Positions 50,403 to 58,579 of a stretch of DNA of 64,000 nt are shown piece by piece. Made by a program: the position numbers and the translations under genes. Positions within the stretch are counted from its first letter, which is position 1. Each line of letters begins with the position of its first letter. The stretch comes from CAYWVR01 sp964461715 (GTDB lineage: Bacteria > Planctomycetota > Phycisphaerae > FEN-1346), in NCBI GenBank assembly GCA_964461715.1, contig CAYWVR010000006.1:56733-120732 (forward strand), written 5' to 3'. A model generated the notes under the pieces. The model was not told where the DNA came from. It ran no database searches and was given only the letters and a program-made list of their open reading frames with translations.

Positions 50403-50631
50403 TCTTTTGGAGATACGGAGGGTTGTGCGGGTCACGTCTGAGCGGTCCGGGTCCGGGCTGGTGCCAAGTGGTGCAGGCACGTCGGGCGAGCGCGCGCCAA
50501 GGGGGCGGCGTCTTCCGGCGAGCTTCCGTACACGTCCATAAAGCGGACGCGCGGACCGGGCCGAGCCGCCCGTGGCGGACGGTCCTTTCCCCGGTCGGCG
50601 ACGTCCGGCGAGAGTTGAGAGGAGCGAAGCC

Positions 50632-51984
50632 ATGCGGACCCGAACCCTTCTGTTGTGCCTCGTGCCCATGATGGGGCTGCTCATCGCCGCGCCGGCGATG
50701 GCCCAGGCGCCCGACCGCGACGCCTACAAGTACTCGCAGCCCGACGAAGTCCTCCAGGTCGCCGTGCCGGACGTCGACAAGGCCGCCGGCGCCCCCGCGC
50801 CTGACAACTCCTGCTGGCAGGCCACCGCGGCCAACCTGCTCGCCGGGGCCGGGTGGGGCAAGGCCGGAAACAATCCCCAGCAGAACGCCGACGCCATCTA
50901 CGGTCATATGACCAACCACTTCGGCCTGCCCCTGACGGGCAACCCCCACATCGCCATCAACTGGTGGCTCATGATGGTCGGCACCAATCCCAGTGCCGCC
51001 ACCAACCCCGACACCGACTACTACAACCCGACGTACGGCTACACCGACGTGACGCGCGGGGGCGGCTACATCGACGACATCGTCTACAACGGACTCCTGG
51101 ACGAGATCAACCGTTGCCAGTACGTCGGCGTCGGTTTCGCCCAGCCGAACAACGACGTCGGCCATGCCATGACCCTCGTGGGCGGCAACTACGCCGGGAA
51201 CCCCAGCGCCAAGCCGGGCGGCGATACGTCCATCTGGCACGACTCCGACCGCGACCTCGGCAACGGACCCGACGGCGTCAATGACGACGAGCTCGCGAAC
51301 TGGTGGGTCAGCGCCGGCGTGCCGGGCATGGCCGGCCAGTGGTGGCTCGACATGAACAACAACGGCACCTACGACCCGCCCGAGGCTCCCGACCCCGATT
51401 GGGAAGCCAACAGCTACACGACCCTCTGCCCGGGCCTGACGAAGAACCAGGACGCCATCGAGAACTACGACGTCGCCTACTTCACCGACCTCAACCCCCT
51501 CTACGGCGAGATGGGCGAGCCGCAGTGGAAACCGCGGGCCGACGTGCGCGGCACGGCCGGCTACGGGGACGTCATCATCGACGACCAGGAGTACACCGTT
51601 TTCGTGCCGAACGACGACCAGGTGCCCCCCGAGTTCTTCAAGGAGATCTGGCTCCTCATCGACTACTTCGATCGCGACAACGCCTATGCCGACGCGGCCG
51701 GCGATCCGTATGTCGAGAAGGACATTGTGGTTGAGCTGCCGGACGGGACGTTTGTCGACCCGACGACCGTCGACCCGAACGGCGACCTCGGCCAGCTCCT
51801 CTACTATTGGAAGCTCGACGACCAGCCCGCGTGGGAAAAGATCCACTTCCCCAACGCCAACTACATCCAGCTCACGGGCGAGGTGAAGGACTGGAACCTG
51901 GCCACGCTCTGTACGCCGGAGCCCGCGACGATGGCGCTGATGGCCCTGGGCCTGGCGGCCCTCGTGCGGCGGCGCCGCCGCTAG
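50632..51984 (+). CDS. PEP-CTERM protein with papain-like (IdeS/C39-type) Cys/His signature
   Basis: 450 residues from ATG 50632 (GAGAGGAG site). Signal peptide about 1-24. Just after it comes DNSCWQATAANLLAGAGWG, the catalytic-Cys helix pattern of papain-like peptidases of the IdeS/C39/YopT kind (Cys 61). VGHAMTLVGG then supplies the expected His (178), and Asp/Asn-rich strands follow. The C-terminus is TPEPATMALMALGLAAL plus poly-Arg, a PEP-CTERM sorting signal. It would be a surface-anchored cysteine peptidase, or an inactive relative if the third catalytic residue is missing, which I could not settle. Confidence 0.85.
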   Translation: MRTRTLLLCLVPMMGLLIAAPAMAQAPDRDAYKYSQPDEVLQVAVPDVDKAAGAPAPDNSCWQATAANLLAGAGWGKAGNNPQQNADAIYGHMTNHFGLPLTGNPHIAINWWLMMVGTNPSAATNPDTDYYNPTYGYTDVTRGGGYIDDIVYNGLLDEINRCQYVGVGFAQPNNDVGHAMTLVGGNYAGNPSAKPGGDTSIWHDSDRDLGNGPDGVNDDELANWWVSAGVPGMAGQWWLDMNNNGTYDPPEAPDPDWEANSYTTLCPGLTKNQDAIENYDVAYFTDLNPLYGEMGEPQWKPRADVRGTAGYGDVIIDDQEYTVFVPNDDQVPPEFFKEIWLLIDYFDRDNAYADAAGDPYVEKDIVVELPDGTFVDPTTVDPNGDLGQLLYYWKLDDQPAWEKIHFPNANYIQLTGEVKDWNLATLCTPEPATMALMALGLAALVRRRRR

Positions 51985-52106
51985 CGCCCCGGAATTCGAG
52001 CGATCCCGCGGCCCCCCGACGCCGGGGAGGCGAGAGCGAGGGCGGCCCGGTAGGACGCCCTCGCGCGGTGGGCGGTCCCCGCGCCGCTGCCCATCGCCAC
52101 GGTGGT

Positions 52107-52135
52107 GGCACGGCCAGCTTGGCTGTCCGTGTGCC
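52107..52135. repeat. REP-like hairpin between convergent genes
   Basis: GGCACGGCCAG (52107-52117) folds on CTGTCCGTGTGCC (52123-52135) with one mismatch and a 2-base bulge, loop of 5. It lies between the converging PEP-CTERM gene and tsaB and may serve as a terminator. Same style as 44596-44622. Confidence 0.5.
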
Positions 52136-52168
52136 TTTCCCGGGCCGTTGTCGCAGCCTTCTGCCTTG

Positions 52169-52849
52169 CTACTTCTCCGCCTCTCGTCTTTCCCAAATCT
52201 CCTCCGCCTCCGGCCTGCGTATGTAGATCGGTTCGAGCGTCAGGGGATTGGCGAACTCCCCCGCCGCGGCCATGCGGGCGCCCAGACGCGCGACGACCGC
52301 CGCCCGCGGGTCCCAGGTCGCCTCGGGCGCGATCGGGAACGCCTCAAGCGCCGCCCGGGCCTTCGCGAGGCCCCGCCCGAGGACGACCGTCTCCGGCGCG
52401 AGCCGCGCGGCCAGCGCCGCCGGCTCGATGAGCAGGGGCCCGGACTCGCGGGTCCAATCCCTGCCCTCCCGCGCGAACGTCCCCGCATACAACCCGCCAC
52501 GCTTGGCGTCGAGGATGGGCGCGACGCGCGCGGCGGGGGGGGCGTTCTCCGCCAGGACACGCAGCGTCGGCACCGCGACGATCCCGGCCCCCGCGTCCCG
52601 GGCCATGACCTTCGCCACGACGACCGCGATCCGCACACCCGTAAACGACCCCGGCCCGATGCTGACCGCCACCGCCTCGATCCCGCGGGGCGTCCACCCG
52701 GCCCGCGTGCACGCGTCCCGTGCCGCCAAGATCAGGTCCCGCCCGTGCCGCAGGCCCTCCGACAGCCGGACCTCCTCGATGACCCGCTCCCCCTCGGACA
52801 GGGCCACCCCCCCGTACTTCCCGCTCGTCTCCATCGCCAGGATTCGCAT
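52169..52849 (-). CDS. tsaB: tRNA threonylcarbamoyladenosine biosynthesis protein TsaB
   Basis: 226 residues. MRILAMETSGKYGGVAL is the ASKHA-fold start and AVSIGPGSFTGVRIAV the conserved loop of TsaB. It partners TsaD in making t6A at position 37 of ANN-decoding tRNAs. tsaD is not in the window. The C-terminal PIYIRRPEAEE is typical of TsaB. Cytoplasmic, normal length. Confidence 0.95.
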   Translation of the reverse strand: MRILAMETSGKYGGVALSEGERVIEEVRLSEGLRHGRDLILAARDACTRAGWTPRGIEAVAVSIGPGSFTGVRIAVVVAKVMARDAGAGIVAVPTLRVLAENAPPAARVAPILDAKRGGLYAGTFAREGRDWTRESGPLLIEPAALAARLAPETVVLGRGLAKARAALEAFPIAPEATWDPRAAVVARLGARMAAAGEFANPLTLEPIYIRRPEAEEIWERREAEK

Positions 52850-53532
52850 GGCGGCATTCTATCGGGTGGACGGCGGCAGGTTCCAGGCCCAACCATCCGG
52901 CCTCAATCCAAAAAAACCGCTCCGGGAGCCGTTTTCGCTAAAAGGGTGTGCGTTGGTGCGTCAGACGGGGCGGGGTGCCACGCGCGTCGATACGTTGAAT
53001 CCTCCTGCGCCCGAGACGCCGGGGCCACGGAGGACAAGCCTTGAACCTCGCCTCCGGATGTGACGCATCGGCGCACCCGCTGGCCGCGGGAGCGCGTCGA
53101 AGAGGGTCAACTTCGCGCAAGAAGGGGGCCAAAAGGGGCGACTTCCCCCCGACTACCCCCCGAAAAGTCGCAAAAAGTGTGTCGCTTAGGGATAAATCGT
53201 TTCACGAATCCCGCCAAACGGGGATCGGGCACTTACCCATCTTGCCCATCTTGCCCGAAGAATTGAGCCGGGAACCTGTTTCGTGAGGGGCTGCCATTTT
53301 GGCGGCCGGGATGGCAGGCATGGGCATGCGTGGGAGAAACGGGCCTCCCAAGCCCGGGGTTGTCTGGCCCCGGAACCATGGCATGGAGATGCGGCGAACC
53401 CGCGGAAGGGACGGGCGGGGGTTTTGTGGTTGACTTGGGGACGGGGTGTCCTACACTGGCACGGCTTCGGTGCCGCCCGGGGCGGGCCGAGGCCGTTTTG
53501 CCTTTGAGAGGCCCCTGGAGGGGGAGCGGCGC
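52850..53532. other. Intergenic region, mostly featureless
   Basis: 683 bases between the divergent tsaB and Trm112-like genes. It contains an imperfect inverted repeat (around 52944-52964 and 53061-53079), two copies of CCCATCTTG in tandem (53236-53253), and the promoter at 53430-53457. No gene with a credible ribosome-binding site or family motif is seen. Confidence 0.6.
53430..53457 (+). promoter_or_regulatory. Promoter of the Trm112-like/phosphoesterase genes
   Basis: TTGACT (53430-53435), 16-base spacer, TACACT (53452-53457), about 75 bases before the GTG at 53533. Confidence 0.5.
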
Positions 53533-53727
53533 GTGATCGATGAGAAGCTCCTTGATCTGCTCGTGTGCCCGGCGTGCAAGGCCAAGGTCCGGTTGGAGGG
53601 GGACCGGCTCGTGTGCGAGAACGGGGCGTGCGGCCTGCGGTATCCGGTGCGGGAGGACATCCCCGTGATGCTCGTGGACGAGGCCGAGAAGCCCTCTCCG
53701 GGCCCGTCTACGGCATCCGATGAGTGA
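53533..53727 (+). CDS. Trm112-like zinc-ribbon protein (UPF0434)
   Basis: 64 residues from GTG 53533, with GGAGGGGGAG just upstream. DEKLLDLLVCPACKAKVRLE and then LVCENGACGLRYPVREDIPV form the two Cys pairs and the signature of the Trm112/YcaR family. In other organisms Trm112 activates methyltransferases for tRNA, rRNA and release factors; the bacterial short form is uncharacterised. It is 3 bases from the phosphoesterase gene, so they share a message. Confidence 0.93.
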   Translation: MIDEKLLDLLVCPACKAKVRLEGDRLVCENGACGLRYPVREDIPVMLVDEAEKPSPGPSTASDE

Positions 53728-53730
53728 TCC

Positions 53731-54477
53731 ATGATTGCCCTCGTAAGCGACATCCACTCGAACCTCGAGGCCCTCGATGCGGTCTGCGCCGACATCGCCC
53801 GGAAGGGGTGCGAGCGGATCCTATGTCTAGGCGACGTCATCGGTTACGGTCCGGACCCGAAGGCCTGCCTCGACCGCGTGATGGAGTTCGAGTTCACCAT
53901 CATGGGCAACCACGACCACGCCGTCTTCATGGAGCCGGCGGGGTTCAACACGGCGGCGGAGCGGGCGGCGTTCTGGACGCGGGGGGCCTTGGAGAGCGAG
54001 CCGGACGAGGCCCTGAGGCGGCGTCGGTGGGAGTTTCTGGCCTCCATGGAGACGCTTCGCGAGTCGGGCAGCAGCCTCTTTGTCCACGGCTCGCCGCGCC
54101 TCCCCATGCACGAGTACCTCTTCCCGGACGAGGCGGAGATGAACCTCTCGAAGCTGATGAGCGTCTTCGACGAGGTGGAGGGGGTCTGTTTCGTCGGCCA
54201 CACCCATCTGCCGGGCGTTTTCACGAAGAATTATGAGTTCCTGACGCCCACGCAGATCGGCCATCTTTACAGTGCTACGAGCGGCAAATCGGTCGTGAAC
54301 GTGGGCAGCGTAGGCCAGCCCCGCGACCTTGATCCGCGGGCCTGCTATGCCACCTTCGACGGGCGGGAGGTCCGGTGGCACCGGGTCCCGTACGACCACA
54401 AGGCGACGATGGAAAAGATTCTGGCCACCGACGCGCTGGACGAGTGGCTGGCGAACCGATTGGCCGAGGGCCGCTAA
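53731..54477 (+). CDS. Calcineurin-like metallophosphoesterase (YfcE type)
   Basis: 248 residues. Metal motifs in order: ALVSDIHSNLEAL, LGDVIGYGPDP, MGNHDHAV, LFVHGSP and VGHTHLPG, all intact for a two-metal centre. NVGSVGQPRD is the typical late motif of this subfamily. It probably cleaves a phosphodiester or phosphomonoester in the cytoplasm. The substrate is unknown. It lies between the Trm112-like gene and yidC. Confidence 0.95.
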   Translation: MIALVSDIHSNLEALDAVCADIARKGCERILCLGDVIGYGPDPKACLDRVMEFEFTIMGNHDHAVFMEPAGFNTAAERAAFWTRGALESEPDEALRRRRWEFLASMETLRESGSSLFVHGSPRLPMHEYLFPDEAEMNLSKLMSVFDEVEGVCFVGHTHLPGVFTKNYEFLTPTQIGHLYSATSGKSVVNVGSVGQPRDLDPRACYATFDGREVRWHRVPYDHKATMEKILATDALDEWLANRLAEGR

Positions 54478-54525
54478 GGTCCGGCCAGATAAGCGCTTAG
54501 GCGACGCCTCCGGCAAGGATTCCCC

Positions 54526-56775
54526 TTGGATCGCGACAGCATCACCCGTATCGTCCTGGCGGCGGCGATCATTCTGGGCCTGTTCTACGGGTACTCGTAC
54601 CTGAAACGGGAGATGGCCCCGGAGACGCCCCCGGAGGCCCCTCCGGCCGAGGCCACGCCCGCGGAGACGCCCCCCGCCGAGGCCCCGCCTGCGGAGACGC
54701 CCCCCGCCGAGGCCCCGCCCGCGGAGACGCCCCCCGCCGAGGCCCCCCCTGCCGAGGCTCCCCCCGAAACGCCACCCGCGGGGCCGGAAATCGCGATTTC
54801 GGCCCCTAAGCTGGTGGCGAAGGGCCTTTCCGGAGAGGCGGCCGAGGCGGCCGAGCCGGTCGTCCTCGGGTCGGCGAAGGCCGAGAGCCCGTACGCCCTG
54901 GAGGCCGAGATCGTCCCCGCCGGTGGGGGCGTGGGGCGGCTGGCATTGGCTCGCAGCACCGGTTTCTTCGAGACCGTCGCCGACCGGTATCTGGAGGACC
55001 CGAACGCCCGGGCCGCGATGGCCCTGGTGGGCGACGACGCCCCGTATGCGGCCCTGACGATCCCGGAGCTCAGGGTTGGCTTGGCCGGGAGCGACGCCAC
55101 CTCAACGGTGGACCTCTCCGGCGCCCTCTGGCGGCTGGAGCGTCGTGGGACGACGGAGGTCGCGGCCGAGGTGGACGTGGCCACGGACGATGGAAAGCCC
55201 GTTCTGACGGTCCGGAAGGTGTATACGCTGTTTCCGTGGGCGGCCGACGGGGAGGCTGAGTTGCCGCCCTACAGCCTGGGCCTTCGGCTGGAGATCGTGC
55301 CCTCCAAGGCCGAGAACGCCGCCCGTCCGAGGAGGGTCCAGGTCGTTCTGGGCACGGCCCCGCCCCTGCCGCGCGAGGGCGTGCGGCAGGATTTCCGGCA
55401 GGCCGTGGCGGGGACGTGGACGCGGGGCAAGTTCGAGGTCGAGCGGTTCGGCGGCAAGGAGTTCAAGGCCGAGGAAGGGGCCCCCGAGGGGGCGGAGATG
55501 ACGCGGGCGGCCAAGGGCGAGGAGGTGGCCTGGGCCGGGACGGTGGACAAGTACTTCGCGGTGGTCGTGGTGCCGGCGGAGCGGGCCGAGGACGGCTCCT
55601 GGGCCGCGCCGGAGCGGTCTCCCGCGGTGGGCGCCCGGGCCTTCCAGGTGCCCGGGACGGCCGAATCCGGCCGCGAGGACCCCCAGGCGGGCATTCGGCT
55701 GATCCTGGCGGAGCAGGCCGTCGGCACGGAGGCGGTCGTCCAGCCGCTGCTGGTCTTCGCGGGGCCGAAGGACCCGGAGATGCTCGAGACGGGCCTCTAC
55801 GGGGCCCTGAACTTCGAGACGCTCATTGTCTGGACGCGGTGCTGCTTCGCCTTCCCGGGCCTGGAATCGATCTCCAAGGCCATGACGCTCATTCTGAACG
55901 CCCTGTACACTGTGGTCCGCAACTACGGCATCGCCATCATCATCCTGGTCATCCTGCTGCGGGCGGCGCTCCATCCGGTGACACGGTGGAGCACGAAGTC
56001 GATGTCGAAGATGCAGCGTCTCGGGCCGAAGATGAAGCAGCTCCGGGAGCAGTTCGGCGACGACAAGCAGCGCCTGAACCAGGAGATGATGAAGCTGTAT
56101 AAGGAAGAGGGCATCAACCCCGTCGGGAGCTGCCTTCCCATGTTCATCCAGATGCCCATCTGGATCGGCCTCTATGGGGCCCTGATGGCCAGTTTGCAGC
56201 TCCGGCACGCGGCGTTCATCCCGTCCGAATGGGTGCCCGCGGGGTCGATCTTTCTCCAGGACCTGGCCCAGCCGGACTCGCTGGTACACTGGGTGGAGCC
56301 CTTCTTCCTGCCGGGGCGGGACATCCTCGTCATGGGGTGGGTCATCAACGCCATCCAGGGCATGCTGGGGCCGGACGGCATCACCAGCTTCAACATTCTC
56401 CCGTTCTTCATGGCCGGGTCGATGTTCCTCCAGCAGCGTCTGACGCCGCAGACGGCCACGGGCCCCCAAGCCGAGCAGCAGAAGAAGATGATGGGCTTCA
56501 TGATGATTTTCATGCTCGTCATCCTCTACAACGCGCCGGCGGGCCTCACGCTCTACATCTTTGTCTCGAGCCTCATCGGCTTCGGCGAGCAGCGGTACCT
56601 GAAGCAACGGTACGCCGAGGCGGCCGGCCCCGGCGGGATCGGAGACGAGCCGCCCGCCCTGCCCAGGAAGAAGACGGGCCCGGCCTACGTCAGCGGCAAG
56701 CCCCGGAGCCTGACCGAGCGGATTCGCCAGCGGATCGCCCCCGAGACGGGCAAGTCCGGCAAGAAACGTAAGTAA
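54526..56775 (+). CDS. yidC: Membrane protein insertase YidC
   Basis: 749 residues from TTG 54526 with AAGGA upstream. The N-terminal helix (ITRIVLAAAIILGLFYGYSY) is followed by a Pro/Ala/Glu-rich region with three DNA-level copies of a 30-base repeat. The large periplasmic beta-sandwich (about 100-400) and the conserved insertase core from about residue 450 follow (IIILVILLRAALHPVTRWST with the central Arg, then GSCLPMFIQMPIWIGLYGAL). A basic tail ends the protein. It inserts membrane proteins with or after SecYEG. Longer than the E. coli protein mainly through the repeat. mnmE follows, as in many bacteria. Confidence 0.97.
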   Translation: MDRDSITRIVLAAAIILGLFYGYSYLKREMAPETPPEAPPAEATPAETPPAEAPPAETPPAEAPPAETPPAEAPPAEAPPETPPAGPEIAISAPKLVAKGLSGEAAEAAEPVVLGSAKAESPYALEAEIVPAGGGVGRLALARSTGFFETVADRYLEDPNARAAMALVGDDAPYAALTIPELRVGLAGSDATSTVDLSGALWRLERRGTTEVAAEVDVATDDGKPVLTVRKVYTLFPWAADGEAELPPYSLGLRLEIVPSKAENAARPRRVQVVLGTAPPLPREGVRQDFRQAVAGTWTRGKFEVERFGGKEFKAEEGAPEGAEMTRAAKGEEVAWAGTVDKYFAVVVVPAERAEDGSWAAPERSPAVGARAFQVPGTAESGREDPQAGIRLILAEQAVGTEAVVQPLLVFAGPKDPEMLETGLYGALNFETLIVWTRCCFAFPGLESISKAMTLILNALYTVVRNYGIAIIILVILLRAALHPVTRWSTKSMSKMQRLGPKMKQLREQFGDDKQRLNQEMMKLYKEEGINPVGSCLPMFIQMPIWIGLYGALMASLQLRHAAFIPSEWVPAGSIFLQDLAQPDSLVHWVEPFFLPGRDILVMGWVINAIQGMLGPDGITSFNILPFFMAGSMFLQQRLTPQTATGPQAEQQKKMMGFMMIFMLVILYNAPAGLTLYIFVSSLIGFGEQRYLKQRYAEAAGPGGIGDEPPALPRKKTGPAYVSGKPRSLTERIRQRIAPETGKSGKKRK
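54661..54750 (+). repeat. 30-base minisatellite inside yidC
   Basis: Three consecutive 30-base copies (54661-54690, 54691-54720, 54721-54750), nearly identical at base level, encode AETPPAEAPP each time. Further diverged units flank them. This array can expand or contract without breaking the frame. Confidence 0.85.
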
Positions 56776-56830
56776 CGCTCCGGCCGCGTCTTGCGCGCCC
56801 CGCGCCGGCCGCGGCGGGGGGACGCCCGCC

Positions 56831-58309
56831 ATGGTCCTCGACGATACGATCGTCGCCGTCAGCTCCCCCGCCGGACCCGGCCGCCGCGCCGTCGTCCGGC
56901 TCTCCGGCCCGCAGGCCCTCGCCATCGTCGGCCGCGTCTTCTCGCCCCGGGAGGCCGCGTCCCTGGCCGCTTGGCCCACGTTCACGGCCCGCCCGGGCCG
57001 CGTCCGTCTCGAGGTCGAGGGGGTGGGACCGATGGACCTTCCCGCCACGGCCTACCTGATGCGGGGCCCGCGGTCCTACACGCGACAGACGGTCGTCGAG
57101 CTACACGTGGGGGCGTGGCCGGCGGTCCTGGGGCCGCTCCTGGAGCGTCTGGCGGCCCTGGGGGCCCGGCCGGCGGGGCCGGGGGAGTTTACGTACCGGG
57201 CCCTGGCGTCGGGGCGGCTGGACTTGGCCCGGGCCGAGGCCGTCATGGCCGTCATCGCGGCCTCCAGCGAGGCCCAGCTCCGGGCCGCGGGCGACCTCCT
57301 GCGGGGCCATCTCTCGCGGGACCTGGAAGGCCGGACGGACCGTCTGGTGGACCTCCTGGCCGACGTCGAGGCGGACCTCGACTTCACCGACCCGCTGGCC
57401 CCGCCGCCCGACCCGGCGCTGCTGGCGGGGCGGATCGAGGCCCTGCGGGCCGACTTGGCGGCCCTGGGACGCCACAGCCGGAGCCTGGAGACCCTCTCGG
57501 GCGAGGCTCGGCTCGTCCTCGCGGGGCGATCCAATGCGGGCAAGTCGAGCCTCTTCAACCGGCTCCTGGAGGCCGACCGGGCCCTCGTCTCCCCCGCCGC
57601 CGGGACGACCCGCGACGAGCTGCGCGCGGCCGTGCACCTGGGGGACGTGACGGTCGTCCTGTCGGATACGGCGGGGCTGGAGGGGCGGGCCCTTGTCGAC
57701 GGGGAGCGTGGGGCGAACGGATTGGCGGAGGGGGCGGGGAAGGGGAAAGGCGCCTTTTCCGAACGGCCGGCAAAGGAGCCCGTTGCCGCGCGCGCCCGGG
57801 CCAAGGCCCTCGACGCCCTCGCGGGAGCCGACTTGGTGCTGGTTTGCCTCGACGCGACGGTCCCCTGCCACGATCCCGCCGCCGAGCTTCTGGCCCTCGT
57901 CACGACCCCGCTCGTGGCGGCCGTCACCAAGTGCGACCTCGCCCCCCCCGACCGGGCCGCGGTCTGGCTTCGCGAGCGCGGCATCGAGGACGCGGCGGTC
58001 GTGCCCACCAGCGCCGTCACGGGCGCCGGCCTGGATTGCCTGCGGCGGGCCCTTCGGGAGGCGGTCGTCGGCGGACGCGTCGATCGCGAGGCCGCGAGGC
58101 CGGTGATGACGGCGCGGCACCGGTCGGCGCTGGCCGAGGCGGCGGGGGCGCTGGGGCGCGCCGCGCGGACGGCCCGGGCGGGGTTGGGAGAGGAGTTGGT
58201 GGCCGTGGAGCTCCGGGAGGCCCTCGACGCCCTCGGCTCGATCCTCGGGAGGCGGGCGCCGGAGGCCGTGCTGGCCTCGATCTTCGCCCGGTTCTGCGTG
58301 GGCAAATAG
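56831..58309 (+). CDS. mnmE: tRNA modification GTPase MnmE, with unusual insertion
   Basis: 492 residues. Tetrahydrofolate-binding N-domain with GPGEFTYRALASGRLDLARA; G1 GRSNAGKSS near 232; GTTRDEL (G2); DTAGL (G3) near 279; the C-terminal FCVGK with the catalytic Cys. It modifies wobble uridine of tRNA together with MnmG. Two oddities are visible. After G3 there is an extra stretch of about 25 residues (DGERGANGLAEGAGKGKGAF and on) whose DNA contains an 18-base near-palindrome. G4 reads TKCD rather than NKxD. Both could alter nucleotide handling. The first in-frame ATG at 56831 suits the family start. Confidence 0.94.
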   Translation: MVLDDTIVAVSSPAGPGRRAVVRLSGPQALAIVGRVFSPREAASLAAWPTFTARPGRVRLEVEGVGPMDLPATAYLMRGPRSYTRQTVVELHVGAWPAVLGPLLERLAALGARPAGPGEFTYRALASGRLDLARAEAVMAVIAASSEAQLRAAGDLLRGHLSRDLEGRTDRLVDLLADVEADLDFTDPLAPPPDPALLAGRIEALRADLAALGRHSRSLETLSGEARLVLAGRSNAGKSSLFNRLLEADRALVSPAAGTTRDELRAAVHLGDVTVVLSDTAGLEGRALVDGERGANGLAEGAGKGKGAFSERPAKEPVAARARAKALDALAGADLVLVCLDATVPCHDPAAELLALVTTPLVAAVTKCDLAPPDRAAVWLRERGIEDAAVVPTSAVTGAGLDCLRRALREAVVGGRVDREAARPVMTARHRSALAEAAGALGRAARTARAGLGEELVAVELREALDALGSILGRRAPEAVLASIFARFCVGK

Positions 58310-58406
58310 GGTTTCGGCCGAGGTACGCGGCGGAGTTCGGCACCGGCCGCCGGAGAATAACACGCGGGGGCGCAAGAACTTAGCCTCGCCGGTTTCGACA
58401 TTTTCC

Positions 58407-58436
58407 TTGACGATGATTCGCCGCGAGCGTTTTAAT
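58407..58436 (+). promoter_or_regulatory. Promoter of the pilM-like operon
   Basis: TTGACG (58407-58412), 18-base spacer, TTTAAT (58431-58436). Predicted start near 58443 gives a leader of about 135 bases. The gap from mnmE holds nothing else recognisable. Confidence 0.5.
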
Positions 58437-58579
58437 GGGCCCGGGAAGAGGCGCGCGACCAGCCCACCCGGGTTCGACGCCCGGCCGGGCCTCCACGGAG
58501 GCCGCACCACCCCGCCAGGCCGGGGGCCGGCCCACGCGACGTATTCCCCGGGGGCGCGAGGGTTTAGCGAGGAACGGTT

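Larger units (their letters stand above)
49961..50631. other. Intergenic region with remnant, palindrome, promoter and leader
   Basis: Between the divergent genes at 49960 and 50632. From left to right it holds a 20-bp palindrome (50080-50099), a possible decayed gene fragment on the minus strand (50130-50219), a consensus promoter (50374-50402) and a leader of about 220 bases that is GC-rich with small hairpins. No riboswitch class is recognised. Confidence 0.6.

Noticed and set aside
50409..50631. Riboswitch in the leader of the PEP-CTERM protease-like gene
   Set aside because: Small hairpins exist, but none of the conserved cores of c-di-GMP, cobalamin, SAM or glycine riboswitches could be matched.
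53035..53090. tRNA-like TTGAACC stretch
   Set aside because: The T-arm does not pair and no acceptor or anticodon stem can be drawn on either strand.
53236..53256. Two CCCATCTTG copies as a CRISPR-like or iterated operator array
   Set aside because: Only two short units with no spacers and no adjacent cas genes or regulator.
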